NCBI RefSeq assembly: GCF_008086615.1
Contig: NZ_RXYB01000002.1
Location: forward strand, 124,001 to 188,000
Length of the DNA: 64,000 bases
Direction: 5' to 3'
Source of the DNA: Acetobacterium tundrae
GTDB taxonomy: Bacteria > Bacillota > Clostridia > Eubacteriales > Eubacteriaceae
Within the stretch, counting starts at the first letter, position 1; every line of letters starts with the position of its first letter. Shown here piece by piece: positions 46,267 through 54,594 of this stretch. The notes beneath the pieces are model-generated. The model worked only from the letters and a program-made list of their open reading frames with translations, made no database searches and was not told where the DNA came from. Position numbers and translations under genes: made by a program.

Positions 46267-46961
46267 GATATTATTTTTTAACTTTATTTCCCGAAATATT
46301 TCACACCTATTTTCAAACAGGGATGATTGACAGAGGGGTGAAAGCCGGGATCATTGAATATGAAGTCATTAATATTCGCGATTTTTCCGGTAATAAACAT
46401 AATAAAGTGGATGATTCTCCTTATGGCGGAGGTGCTGGGATGGTAATGGCCGCGCCGCCAATTGCGGCGGCGCTTAAAAGCATTCCAAACTTTAGCGATT
46501 ACCCGGTGATCTATTTAACCCCGGGGGGAAAACCTTTCGAACAAAAAGACGGCATCAGCTTATCGCAACTAAAAGGGATCGTTTTTATTTGTGGTCATTA
46601 CGAAGGGATTGATCAGCGGGTGATTGATCATTATGTCACCAGGGAATATTCGGTGGGAGATTATGTGCTGACGGGTGGGGAATTACCCGCCCTAACCGTG
46701 GCTGACGCTATCGCCAGGCACATTCCCGGTTTTTTAGGAAACTGTGATAGCCTTTGTGAAGAATCCTTTGAGTCGAATCTGCTGGAATATCCTCAATATA
46801 CCAAACCGCGGGAGTTTGAAGGGCTGGAAGTACCGGAAGTGCTGTTATCAGGACATCATGAAGCGGTTGGAAAATGGCGCCAGGCAAAGTCTGAGGAAAA
46901 AACCCAAATTAATCGTCCTGATTTATATGAAAAATACAAAAAAAACTTGCCAAACGAATAA
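46263..46961 (+). CDS. trmD: tRNA (guanine-N1-)-methyltransferase TrmD
   Basis: 232 residues. SAM-dependent enzyme making m1G37 to keep the reading frame. SPOUT trefoil knot: YLTPGGKPFEQ, FICGHYEGIDQRVID, YSVGDYVLTGGELPAL. The DSPYGGGAGMVM loop near residue 56 is also typical. Its ATG overlaps the rimM stop by 4 bases. A promoter for rplS begins within its last codons. Confidence 0.97.
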   Translation: MRYYFLTLFPEIFHTYFQTGMIDRGVKAGIIEYEVINIRDFSGNKHNKVDDSPYGGGAGMVMAAPPIAAALKSIPNFSDYPVIYLTPGGKPFEQKDGISLSQLKGIVFICGHYEGIDQRVIDHYVTREYSVGDYVLTGGELPALTVADAIARHIPGFLGNCDSLCEESFESNLLEYPQYTKPREFEGLEVPEVLLSGHHEAVGKWRQAKSEEKTQINRPDLYEKYKKNLPNE

Positions 46962-46975
46962 ATCCAATGTATAAT
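46947..46975 (+). promoter_or_regulatory. Promoter of rplS
   Basis: TTGCCA (46947-46952), 17-base spacer, TATAAT (46970-46975). It gives rplS a leader of about 70 bases (46982-47052). L19 leaders are known in Firmicutes but I cannot match the known structure here. Confidence 0.65.
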
Positions 46976-47052
46976 TCATGGGTATGATATTAATAGAGAC
47001 GGTCCTCTGTACTTGATGCACGAACGTCGAAAATCGAATTTAAGGAGAAAAA

Positions 47053-47412
47053 ATGGACATTATAAAAAAGATTCAATTGGAAAACATGAAAGCAGAACCA
47101 CCAAAGTTTAACACCGGTGATACTGTAAAAGTTCATGTAAAAATAACTGAAGGAAAAAAAGAAAGAATTCAGATTTTTGAAGGCATCGTGCTTAAAAGAC
47201 AAAACGGCGGCGTCGGAGAAACCTTTACCGTACGAAAAATATCTTCCGGCTTTGGCGTTGAACGAACCTTCCTGGTACACTCACCTAAAATCGAAAAAGT
47301 TGAAATTGTTCGACATGGTAAAGTCCGTCGAGCTAAACTAAACTATCTTCGTGACCGTATTGGTAAAGCAGCAAAAGTCAAAGAAAAAAAGAGCAACATA
47401 AGAGCAAAATAA
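47053..47412 (+). CDS. rplS: 50S ribosomal protein L19
   Basis: 119 residues. Located at the 30S-50S interface. [74 protein letters not shown]-like C-terminal half are typical. TAAGGAG precedes ATG 47053. Own promoter and terminator. Confidence 0.97.
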   Translation: MDIIKKIQLENMKAEPPKFNTGDTVKVHVKITEGKKERIQIFEGIVLKRQNGGVGETFTVRKISSGFGVERTFLVHSPKIEKVEIVRHGKVRRAKLNYLRDRIGKAAKVKEKKSNIRAK

Positions 47413-47423
47413 GAGCGTAATTC

Positions 47424-47446
47424 AGAGGCTGTCAAGCCTCTTTTTT
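47424..47446 (+). terminator. rplS terminator
   Basis: AGAGGCT (47424-47430) pairs with AGCCTCT (47435-47441), loop GTCA, T-run to 47446. Confidence 0.9.
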
Positions 47447-47454
47447 GATTATTC

Positions 47455-47501
47455 GTCCGGGAACCAGGGAGAAACGGGAAGCGTGTTTTTCTGATAATTA
47501 G
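47455..47501 (+). repeat. Intergenic repeat, partial copy D (before lepB)
   Basis: GGGAACCAGGGAGAAACGGG then GAAGCGTGTTTTTCTGATAA aligns with the 3' half of copy A (GCGAACGGCGGGAAACTCGC, AAACGTGTTTCTTG). It ends about 22 bases before lepB. Confidence 0.4.
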
Positions 47502-47523
47502 CATAGTGCAAGGGAGTAAAAGT

Positions 47524-48051
47524 ATGAGCGAAGATAAAAAGTCTAAAGGCGGTTTAGAAATTAAAGAATGGTTGCAATCTGCATTAATTGCCATTATTCT
47601 TGCTTTTATTATCAAGATGTTTTTATTCGATTTCGTTATGGTTCAAGGGAGTTCAATGTTCCCGACGCTTGAACAGGGCGATCGATTAATTGTCAATAAA
47701 ATTGGTTATACGATTGGCGAGCCGGATTACGGTGATATTGTTATTCTCAGTTACAGTCAAAATGTTGAATATGTCAAACGGGTCATCGGCAAAGGCGGCG
47801 ACACCATTGAGGTTAAAAATGACGTGGTTTATCGTAACGGTGAACCCCTTACCGAAGACTATATCAACAAGGAAAATTACGATGATTTCGCCAAGGTAAC
47901 TGTTCCTGAAGGGACCTATTTTGTGATGGGGGATAATCGGGCAAATAGTTCCGATAGCCGTTTTGCCAGCCTCGGTTTTGTGAAAAAAGATGCGATTGAC
48001 GGAAAAGTAATTTTTAGGATTTGGCCTTTTAATGAAGTCGGGACGGTATAA
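47524..48051 (+). CDS. lepB: Signal peptidase I
   Basis: 175 residues. Membrane serine protease that removes signal peptides from exported proteins, such as the DUF1002 and ChW proteins here. One N-terminal transmembrane helix (ALIAIILAFIIKMFLFDFV), catalytic Ser in VQGSSMFPTL, catalytic Lys in YVKRVIG, and the MGDNRANSSDSR box. ATG 47524 follows AAGGGAG; the frame from 47506 is longer without support. Followed by rbgA after 2 bases. Confidence 0.95.
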   Translation: MSEDKKSKGGLEIKEWLQSALIAIILAFIIKMFLFDFVMVQGSSMFPTLEQGDRLIVNKIGYTIGEPDYGDIVILSYSQNVEYVKRVIGKGGDTIEVKNDVVYRNGEPLTEDYINKENYDDFAKVTVPEGTYFVMGDNRANSSDSRFASLGFVKKDAIDGKVIFRIWPFNEVGTV

Positions 48052-48053
48052 TA

Positions 48054-48890
48054 ATGACTGACGAAAAAATTGAATATATCCAGTGGTATCCCGGTCATAT
48101 GGCCAAAGCGAACCGTGAAATTAAAGAAAAACTCAAACTGATTAATGTGGTTATCGAAGTGGTAGACGCCCGTTTACCGCTGTCAAGTAAAAATCCGGAG
48201 ATTAATCAATACACTTGGAATAAGCAGCATATTCTGTTGTTAAATAAAGCGGATTTAGCTGATCCGGAGGTGAGCCAGGATTGGATCGATTGGTTTAAAA
48301 AGAACACCGATATTCAGCAAATCATGTTGTACGATGCCTTTGACCGGCGTCAGAAAACGGAATTGGTTAAAAATATTCAGACGCTGAATGTTAAAAATAA
48401 GGCCCAAATAAAGTGTCTGGTCTGCGGGATTCCTAACGTGGGAAAATCGACAGTAATCAATAGCCTAATTGGAAAAAAGAAAACCCAAGTCGGCAATAAG
48501 CCGGGAGTCACCAAAGGTCAGCAGTGGCTCAGCACCCCGGAGAACCTGATGCTTTTGGATACCCCGGGAATTTTGTGGCCAAAGTTTGAAGACCCGGCTG
48601 TGGGTTTGCACCTGGCTTGGCTGGGTTCCATCAAAGATACGCTTTACGAAAAAGAAAATATTGCCGCTGATTTGTTAAAATACCTGGTTGCCTATTACCC
48701 TGATGAACTCGAAGCCATCTATAAAATCAGTGTTGTCGATAGAAATCTTCCAGAAATTTTTGACGCTATTGCCAAAAGCCGTGGTCTCCTCATAAAAGGG
48801 GGAGAGTATGATTATACACGTACTAGCGTACTGATTCTTAATGACTTTAAAAATGGCCGTATCGGGCGAATTACCTTAGAGCGTCCTTAA
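48054..48890 (+). CDS. rbgA: Ribosome biogenesis GTPase RbgA (YlqF)
   Basis: 278 residues. Circularly permuted GTPase for late 50S assembly. The motif order is permuted: G4 LLNKADLAD comes first (about residue 63), then G1 CGIPNVGKSTVINSL, G2 region KPGVTKG and G3 LLDTPGIL. N-terminal YIQWYPGHMAKANREI is the family hallmark. Co-transcribed with lepB and rnhB. Confidence 0.96.
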   Translation: MTDEKIEYIQWYPGHMAKANREIKEKLKLINVVIEVVDARLPLSSKNPEINQYTWNKQHILLLNKADLADPEVSQDWIDWFKKNTDIQQIMLYDAFDRRQKTELVKNIQTLNVKNKAQIKCLVCGIPNVGKSTVINSLIGKKKTQVGNKPGVTKGQQWLSTPENLMLLDTPGILWPKFEDPAVGLHLAWLGSIKDTLYEKENIAADLLKYLVAYYPDELEAIYKISVVDRNLPEIFDAIAKSRGLLIKGGEYDYTRTSVLILNDFKNGRIGRITLERP

Positions 48891-48912
48891 TCATTCCCCA
48901 AAAGAGGTAAAT

Positions 48913-49689
48913 ATGATTTTATTTCAGAACATGACCGTTAAGGCTGTAAAAGACCACCTATCAAGTTTAAACATTCAGGCATATCCAGAAATCATTCCTG
49001 ATTTAAAAGCTGATTCTCGGATTGCGGTCCAAAATTTGGGTGTGTCGCTGGAAAAAAAAATTCTGGCGATGGAGTCAGAAGTAACCCGAATCGCAAAAAT
49101 GAAAGCTCTTGAAGCCAGCTATTATGCCGCCGGAATAAAAAAAATTGGCGGCATCGATGAAGTGGGTCGGGGGCCGTTGGCCGGACCGGTGGTCACCTGT
49201 GTGATCATCTTAAAGCCATGTTCCCAGCGATTGTATGTTAACGATTCAAAAAAGCTATCCCGCAAAAGGCGTGAAACATTATGCGAACAGCTGCTGGAGG
49301 ATGCCATCGACTATGCCATCGGTCTGGTGGATAATGAAACCATTGATGAAATTAATATTTTAAATGCCACCAAAAAAGCGATGACCGATTCGCTGACGAA
49401 ACTGACCGAACCACCGCAGCTGCTGCTGATCGATGCGTTGCAGATCAACACGAAAATTCCGCAAAAATCGATTATTCATGGGGATGCCATCAGTTATGCG
49501 ATAGCCGCGGCCAGTATTGTCGCCAAAGTTTACCGGGATAATTTAATGCAGATCTATCATGAAGAATACCCGGAATATGGGTTCGATCATCATATGGGTT
49601 ATGGTACCGCCGCACATATTGAAGCGATCAGAAAATATGGGCCAACGCCGATTCATCGAAAAAGCTTTTTGAAAAATTTGGATTATTAA
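48913..49689 (+). CDS. rnhB: Ribonuclease HII
   Basis: 258 residues. Cuts RNA in RNA/DNA hybrids and removes single ribonucleotides from DNA. Catalytic Asp-Glu in IGGIDEVGRGPLAGPVV, then VNDSKKLSRKRRE, LLIDALQI and IAAASIVAKVYRD, with YGFDHHMGYGTAAH near the end. An N-terminal extension of about 70 residues precedes the catalytic domain, as in B. subtilis. AGAGG precedes ATG 48913. Its stop overlaps yraN. Confidence 0.96.
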   Translation: MILFQNMTVKAVKDHLSSLNIQAYPEIIPDLKADSRIAVQNLGVSLEKKILAMESEVTRIAKMKALEASYYAAGIKKIGGIDEVGRGPLAGPVVTCVIILKPCSQRLYVNDSKKLSRKRRETLCEQLLEDAIDYAIGLVDNETIDEINILNATKKAMTDSLTKLTEPPQLLLIDALQINTKIPQKSIIHGDAISYAIAAASIVAKVYRDNLMQIYHEEYPEYGFDHHMGYGTAAHIEAIRKYGPTPIHRKSFLKNLDY

Positions 49690-50054
49690 TGAAAACCCAT
49701 AATGTCAAAAAGGGAAATCAGGGCGAAGAATTGGCCGTTGCTTTTCTCGAAAATGCCAATCATCGCATTCGCGAAAGGAATTACAAAAGGCCTTCGGGCG
49801 AAGTCGATCTTATCACCGATGATTGTGATACCATCGTTTTTGTGGAAGTAAAATATCGCAGAAATTTGCAATACGGTTATCCCCGGGAAGCCGTAAACCG
49901 TTCAAAACAAAAGCGCATTTTGAAAACAGCGCTCTGGTATTTGAAGGAAAAAAAGATTGCGGACTATAACGTCCGGTTTGATGTCATCGAAATTTATTTT
50001 GAAGAAGACGGCCAACAGATCATCAATCATTTTGAAAATGCTTTTTGCTTCTAA
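49689..50054 (+). CDS. yraN: YraN family (UPF0102) endonuclease-like protein
   Basis: 121 residues. YraN has a PD-(D/E)XK nuclease-like fold: GNQGEELAVAFLENANHRIRERNYK, the acidic SGEVDLITDDCDTIVFVEVKYR and the C-terminal YNVRFDVIEIYF. Cellular role is unclear. ATG 49689 shares a base with the rnhB stop. Last gene of the conserved block. Confidence 0.93.
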   Translation: MKTHNVKKGNQGEELAVAFLENANHRIRERNYKRPSGEVDLITDDCDTIVFVEVKYRRNLQYGYPREAVNRSKQKRILKTALWYLKEKKIADYNVRFDVIEIYFEEDGQQIINHFENAFCF

Positions 50055-50083
50055 AAATAGGAAATAAAAGATAAGAAAATTTA

Positions 50084-50121
50084 AAAAAAGGACGGTTGCA
50101 ATTTTGCAGCCGTCCTTTTTT
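50084..50121. terminator. Bidirectional terminator after yraN
   Basis: AAAAAAGGACGGTTGCA (50084-50100) pairs with TGCAGCCGTCCTTTTTT (50105-50121), one GU pair, loop 4 bases. The A-run and T-run on either side suit both yraN (+) and the MazG-like gene (-). Confidence 0.9.
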
Positions 50122-50132
50122 GCCCTTAATCT

Positions 50133-50453
50133 TTATTGGCCATCGTCTACTGAAATAAGAAAGACTTTCTCAGAGTATGATCCTTTATTTTCTTTGTTTT
50201 GAATTTTTAAATAATCAATATGAAGGGGTTCGTACTCAAAGGCTTCAACAATGGTATCTAATAATTCGTAGATATCGGAAAGTTCGTCTTCTGAGGGCTT
50301 ATTCATAAAAACTTCAGCTTTTTCAAGAAGCTTGTCTTTTAATGCGTCTTGAATTTCCGATTTGCCTAAGATTTTGTATTCACAGGCACGTCCGCTGTTT
50401 TTAATAATTTCAGGAATCTTATCCCGAACAAGTTTATTGTAATCAACTTTCAT
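50133..50453 (-). CDS. MazG-superfamily nucleotide pyrophosphohydrolase-like protein
   Basis: 106 residues. YNKLVRDKIPEIIKNSG is the typical start of a widespread small family related to phosphoribosyl-ATP pyrophosphohydrolase and MazG; the helix pair KLLEKAEVFMNKPSEDELSD with following E and D residues fits the metal-binding site. One of the usual paired glutamates appears as Lys (LLEKAE). Likely hydrolyses a modified or non-standard NTP, but the substrate is not known. GGTGATGG precedes its ATG on the minus strand. Confidence 0.83.
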   Translation of the reverse strand: MKVDYNKLVRDKIPEIIKNSGRACEYKILGKSEIQDALKDKLLEKAEVFMNKPSEDELSDIYELLDTIVEAFEYEPLHIDYLKIQNKENKGSYSEKVFLISVDDGQ

Positions 50454-50548
50454 AATCCATCACCTCAACCCTATTATACCCATTGCCGGCCTTTAAAAAC
50501 AAGAGGGAAAATTATATTTTAAGAAAAGTGCTTGCGGCTGATAAATTA

Positions 50549-50893
50549 TCTGGACCTACCAATACATTTGGGAGACACCTGACTTTCGGCTTGTCTTAGA
50601 AGTGCTTTTCAACTGCCTGATGTTTATCCCCGTGGGGATAATTAATACCATTGGCTTATGAAAATGATATCGATGAGGATGAAGCAAAAAAGCGTAATAC
50701 CGTCATATTATTGGGCTTTCTTATTTCTGTTTCAGTGGAGTGCCTGCAGCTTATTACCAAAACCGGCATTTTTGAGTGGGATGATATTATCCATAATACG
50801 ATCGGTGTAATCGTGGGATACGGAATTTACCTTTATCTGAAGAACCATATCAGGGGTGAGGATCACCAATATTTCCGGTTATTTATCAATTAA
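50549..50893 (+). pseudogene. Broken VanZ-like membrane protein gene
   Basis: Two adjacent frames together resemble the end of a VanZ-family protein. From about 50549 one frame reads FRLVLEVLFNCLMFIPVGII and stops at TGA about 50658; the next frame (50651-50893) reads LLGFLISVSVECLQLITKTG and WDDIIHNTIGVIVGYGIYLY, the conserved VanZ C-terminal part. The N-terminus is missing and a frameshift lies near 50650. Probably non-functional. Confidence 0.6.
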
Positions 50894-51076
50894 AACTGCA
50901 AAAGGCAAAATACAGTAATCAAGCATATCTTCAAACGACTGATTCCCATACCAGAAGCGATGTTTATCGCAATGAAAAACTGGAACATGCTTTCCTGAAA
51001 TCTAAACAAGTTCAAATAAATTTATTTGATTTTTGATGATGATAGATTTTTTCTGATTTAAAAAAAAGAGGATGAT

Positions 51077-51208
51077 ATGATGACGTTGTGGACCTCATTT
51101 ATTATCCGTGTTATTGTTGTTACACTAGTACCATTAATTATAAATATATGGTATGCTCTTTATAGATTGGGTATCATGCGATTTAGACGTTTATATTACA
51201 AATGCTAG
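51077..51208 (+). CDS. Possible 43-residue membrane peptide
   Basis: A short frame starting ATG 51077 (second ATG at 51080) behind AAGAGGA. It has one hydrophobic segment (FIIRVIVVTLVPLIINIWYA) followed by a basic tail (RLGIMRFRRLYYK). I do not recognise it. It lies in decayed DNA between the vanZ remnant and the reductase gene, so it may be either a real small membrane protein or a gene fragment. The rest of 50894-51076 shows nothing I can name. Confidence 0.35.
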   Translation: MMTLWTSFIIRVIVVTLVPLIINIWYALYRLGIMRFRRLYYKC

Positions 51209-51249
51209 AAAATAATTTTATAAATCAGGAAACTAGGAGGAAGTATTTT

Positions 51250-51891
51250 ATGAACATCATTGCCATTAACGGCAGTCCCAGAAAAAATGGAAATACCGCG
51301 ATTCTGCTTGAAAAAGCGCTGGCAGGCGCAGCTTCAAAGGGTGCCCAAACCGAGCTCATTCACCTTTATGATCTGAACTACAAAGGCTGCATCAGCTGTT
51401 TTGCCTGCAAGCGAAAGGGCGGCAAGAGTTACGGGAAGTGTGCGGTAAAAGACGATCTTTCGGCGATTTTCGAAAAGATTGAAAAGGCCGATGCCCTGAT
51501 TCTGGGTTCGCCCATCTATTTCGGCGAAATTACCGGGGAGATGCGTTCATTCCTGGAACGGTTGTTTTTCCAGTACCTGGTTTACGACAGTGACCACTCG
51601 GTGCTGTTCCCGAAAAAAATCAAAACCGGTTTCATCTTCACCATGAACGCCCCCGAGCAGGCTTTGAAAGAAATAAAATATGACATGAAATTCAAAGGGT
51701 ATGAAGGCATTCTCACGCGTTTCTTTGGCAGCGCAAAAACGCTGGAAGCCACGGATACCTGGCAGTTTGATGATTACTCGAAATATGAGGCAACGGCTTT
51801 CAATGTCGAAGCCAAGGCCCAGCGCCGTCGGGATGTTTTCCCACAGGACTGTCAAAAAGCCTTTGATTTGGGCGCCGAACTGATGGTCTGA
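51250..51891 (+). CDS. Flavodoxin-fold NAD(P)H-dependent FMN reductase family protein
   Basis: 213 residues. N-terminal IIAINGSPRKNGNTAILLEKAL is the FMN phosphate-binding loop of the NADPH-dependent FMN reductase/iron-sulfur flavoprotein families; ADALILGSPIYFGEITGEMRSFLERL is the second flavin loop. Cysteines in YKGCISCFACKRKGGKSYGKC resemble those of iron-sulfur flavoproteins common in anaerobes, but the spacing is not a clear cluster motif. I chose ATG 51250 behind TAGGAGGAAG. Single gene. Confidence 0.87.
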   Translation: MNIIAINGSPRKNGNTAILLEKALAGAASKGAQTELIHLYDLNYKGCISCFACKRKGGKSYGKCAVKDDLSAIFEKIEKADALILGSPIYFGEITGEMRSFLERLFFQYLVYDSDHSVLFPKKIKTGFIFTMNAPEQALKEIKYDMKFKGYEGILTRFFGSAKTLEATDTWQFDDYSKYEATAFNVEAKAQRRRDVFPQDCQKAFDLGAELMV

Positions 51892-52140
51892 AAGTGATCG
51901 CAGTCGGCTGCAAACAAAACGTGGTGGTGTCCATTTTGCGGCCAGAAGCGAGGGGAAATCACCATGTCGAAAAGATAAAATATCCAGTCGCGATCTTGAA
52001 GAACTTATAGCTATGGGGGATATCGTCACGGTCAACACTGGATATTTTGGTTCGGGATCAGTCATGATTAAATGGATAGAACCCGGTCGGTACTGTTGGG
52101 GTGATTGCGTGATTATAAAGATGAAAGAAGAAAATAATGA
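51884..52140 (+). pseudogene. Coding remnant of unknown protein
   Basis: An open frame directly after the reductase stop reads protein-like sequence: KRGGVHFAARSEG, then SRDLEELIAMGDIVTVNTGY, then SVMIKWIEPGRYCWGDCVII. The first in-frame ATG (52013) has no ribosome binding site and cuts the sequence in the middle. It then runs into the next gene's start. I take it as the C-terminal remnant of an unrecognised gene. Confidence 0.35.
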
Positions 52141-54278
52141 AAAGAAAAAGCATTTATCATGTAATCGTTTTAGTCGTCATCCTGATAATTCTTACTCCTA
52201 GGGTCTTTGCCGCCGGAGCGGAAAACCGGACCGGAACAGACAATGACGTTTTAAAAACCAGTGCCCCAGAAGCGGTGGGCGTCACCTATCGCACCCACAT
52301 CCAGAATAGCGGCTGGGAAAGCACCTGGGCAGCGGACGGCAATCCAGCCGGAACCGAGGGCCAGAGCCTGCGCCTGGAAGGGCTTCAAATCAAGCTTACT
52401 GGGGCAGATCTGCCGGCCGGGGCCCAGATTGAATACCGAACCCATATCCAGGACCGCGGCTGGGAAAACACCTGGACTCAGGATGGCAACACCGCCGGCA
52501 CCGAGGGCCAGAGCCTGCGGTTGGAAGCGATTGAGATTCGTTTATTGAAGTTGCCGGGGTATTCGGTGCAGTACCGGGGCCATGTTCAGAATGACGGCTG
52601 GGAAACCAGCTGGGCGGCCGACGGCGAACGGGCCGGCACGGAGGGCCAGAGTCTGCGGCTGGAGGCGATCGAAATCAGACTGGTTAAAGTCGTCCCGGCA
52701 CCGGATGGGGTAGCGGCTAAAGCGGCCAGTCACGGCATTTCCCTGACCTGGAACAGCGTTGCGGGGGCCGATAGCTATACCGTCGATCAGGCAACTTCAA
52801 TTGATGGCGACTATACCGAAGCGGTAACGGGCATCACGGCAACCAACTATACGGTGCCTAACCTCGAGGACGGCAAACGCTATTATTACAAGGTTAAAGC
52901 CACCGCCGGCAGTGCGGACAGCCCGCTTTCCGATGCGGTCACCGCTATTGCCAGTGTCGATGACCAGAGCACTGTGCTGCTGGGGAACCGGCTGTTAATC
53001 AGCAATGAGTCCACCGACATTGAAAAAACCCAGTCAACCGGCACCCTGAGTCCGGCGGCAGCCGCGATGGAAACCTCACAGCTTGATTCGGTTCCCTTCG
53101 GTATTGACAGGATCCTGCCTTTTGAACCGGCCGCCGATCAAAAGCCCATTGATCCCACTGATCCCGCGGTGCTGGGAACCAGCGACGTCTATGAAGTGAA
53201 CAGTACCAAAGACTTTTACACCTACAATTTCGATACCGGCAATACCGATATTACCCACGCCAGACTGGCTTATATCGGCACCCATGTGCAAATCTGGATT
53301 GATGCCAATGATCCCAAAATGGTGATGACCGATGAAGATGCCCGGATCATGGCGGCGGAATTTGACAATCAGATGTATCCCTTAGTCACCGAGAATTTCT
53401 ATACCGAATCTGACGTTAACAACGATGGTAAAATCGCCATTTTATGCTATGACATCCAGGATGGCTATACCGGTGTCAGACCCAATACCAATTACACCTG
53501 CGGTTATTTTGCGCCCAGGGACTTGTTTGATAGTGCGAACTCCAATAAAATGGAAGTATTCTATGCGGATACCTATCCGTCCATTAAAAAAATTGGCGAC
53601 ACCACCGATATGACGCAAATCTATGGGACCTTGGTGCACGAGTTCCAGCATATGGTGAATTTCAATGCTACGGGACTAATCGGAGATTCGGGAGACACGG
53701 ATCTATGGTTGAATGAGGCCTTTTCACTGGCGGCAGAGGAAATGTATTCAGGTTCGGCACCCTTCGGCGGAACGGGTAAAAGCTTTGCCAGTCTTTATGT
53801 CGGTATTTATAATACGAATGATGCGATCCGAAATGGCCGGTCGCTGCTGAAATTTGATACATCCGATGATCCGTCCTATTCCAATTATATTCTGTCCTAT
53901 TTCTTTTCCCAATACCTGCGCACCCAGGTGGACGCGGCCTTGGGAACCGGAAACAGCGTGAAGGTTTTTAAAGAAATTATGGCAGACACCGGGACGCGAA
54001 CTGCCGCGGTGGAGCACGTGATGCAGAAATACGTTGATCCCAATCTTACCTTTGGAGATATTCTGACCAATTTCAGAGCGGCCATGGTGGTACGTGCGGA
54101 TACGGGTGTTTTTAGTTTTAACGGCGAAGCTGTCTTTGATGAGCTGTCAACCCCATTGTATACCGGCGGCAACACCAATCTGTTAGGCGGCGGTGCGATT
54201 GTGACGGCGATTGATGCGCCATTTACAGTACCGGCGGATCAGGGTGCAGATGTGAGCTGTTTGGGACTCTTCCGGTAA
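52137..54278 (+). CDS. Secreted M30-like metalloprotease with three ChW repeats
   Basis: 713 residues. Signal peptide residues 1-25 (VFAAG). Three clostridial hydrophobic W repeats follow (about 47-87, 98-136, 144-182), each with YRTHIQ..GWE..W..DG..AGTEGQSLRLE. A fibronectin III domain spans about 187-271 (LTWNSVAGADSYTVDQA). The C-terminal half resembles peptidase M30 (hyicolysin): ESDVNNDGKIAILCYDI, zinc site HEFQH (501-505) and a downstream Glu in LWLNEAFSLAAEEM (about 527). Likely exported and held at the cell surface by ChW. ATG 52137 has only a weak AAGAAG site. Paralogue of the gene at 61372. Confidence 0.88.
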   Translation: MKRKSIYHVIVLVVILIILTPRVFAAGAENRTGTDNDVLKTSAPEAVGVTYRTHIQNSGWESTWAADGNPAGTEGQSLRLEGLQIKLTGADLPAGAQIEYRTHIQDRGWENTWTQDGNTAGTEGQSLRLEAIEIRLLKLPGYSVQYRGHVQNDGWETSWAADGERAGTEGQSLRLEAIEIRLVKVVPAPDGVAAKAASHGISLTWNSVAGADSYTVDQATSIDGDYTEAVTGITATNYTVPNLEDGKRYYYKVKATAGSADSPLSDAVTAIASVDDQSTVLLGNRLLISNESTDIEKTQSTGTLSPAAAAMETSQLDSVPFGIDRILPFEPAADQKPIDPTDPAVLGTSDVYEVNSTKDFYTYNFDTGNTDITHARLAYIGTHVQIWIDANDPKMVMTDEDARIMAAEFDNQMYPLVTENFYTESDVNNDGKIAILCYDIQDGYTGVRPNTNYTCGYFAPRDLFDSANSNKMEVFYADTYPSIKKIGDTTDMTQIYGTLVHEFQHMVNFNATGLIGDSGDTDLWLNEAFSLAAEEMYSGSAPFGGTGKSFASLYVGIYNTNDAIRNGRSLLKFDTSDDPSYSNYILSYFFSQYLRTQVDAALGTGNSVKVFKEIMADTGTRTAAVEHVMQKYVDPNLTFGDILTNFRAAMVVRADTGVFSFNGEAVFDELSTPLYTGGNTNLLGGGAIVTAIDAPFTVPADQGADVSCLGLFR

Positions 54279-54302
54279 ACCGGATACTAATTGAAAAGAT
54301 TG

Positions 54303-54339
54303 AAGCCCTCGGTAACCTTACGGTTACCGAGGGCTTTTT
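54303..54339 (+). terminator. Terminator of first M30-like gene
   Basis: AAGCCCTCGGTAACC (54303-54317) pairs perfectly with GGTTACCGAGGGCTT (54322-54336), loop TTAC, then TTT. A diverged copy follows the second paralogue at 63532. Confidence 0.93.
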
Positions 54340-54443
54340 AGGTGCCTTTTTTTTACATTTATCGTGTGCATAAATCACTCAAGTGATGACTGAAAATACG
54401 CTGATGATGTTAAATATGATGGCAAAACGGTTATTTATGTCGA

Positions 54444-54464
54444 GCTCGGTTGCCGGGCCTTTTT
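54444..54464 (+). terminator. Small terminator-like hairpin before the giant surface gene
   Basis: GCTCGG (54444-54449) pairs with CCGGGC (54453-54458), loop TTG, then CTTTTT. It lies in the 316-base gap 54279-54594, upstream of the giant gene. GGCAA (54421-54425) could pair with TTGCC in the hairpin as an alternative fold. Nothing else in this gap is recognisable apart from the terminator at 54303. Confidence 0.4.
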
Positions 54465-54594
54465 ATGTGATAGGATTATTTATATATAAAAAAAATTACT
54501 TTAAAAAGTGCAGCAAATAAATCAGCATGGCCTTAAAAATAGTGCTATTTTTCAAAAACGTTGCAATGAAGTGAGAAATTCAGGAGGAAAAAAC

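Noticed and set aside
52260-52680. Repeated blocks in the ChW region as a possible CRISPR array
   Set aside because: The repeats are in-frame protein repeats of about 120-140 bp inside a gene with a signal peptide, without regular unique spacers.
54410-54470. Possible c-di-GMP (GEMM) riboswitch before the giant gene
   Set aside because: A few words such as GGCAAA and GGTTGCCGGG look similar, but the P2/P3 helices and the conserved ACGCAAAG element are missing. Only a small terminator-like hairpin can be supported.
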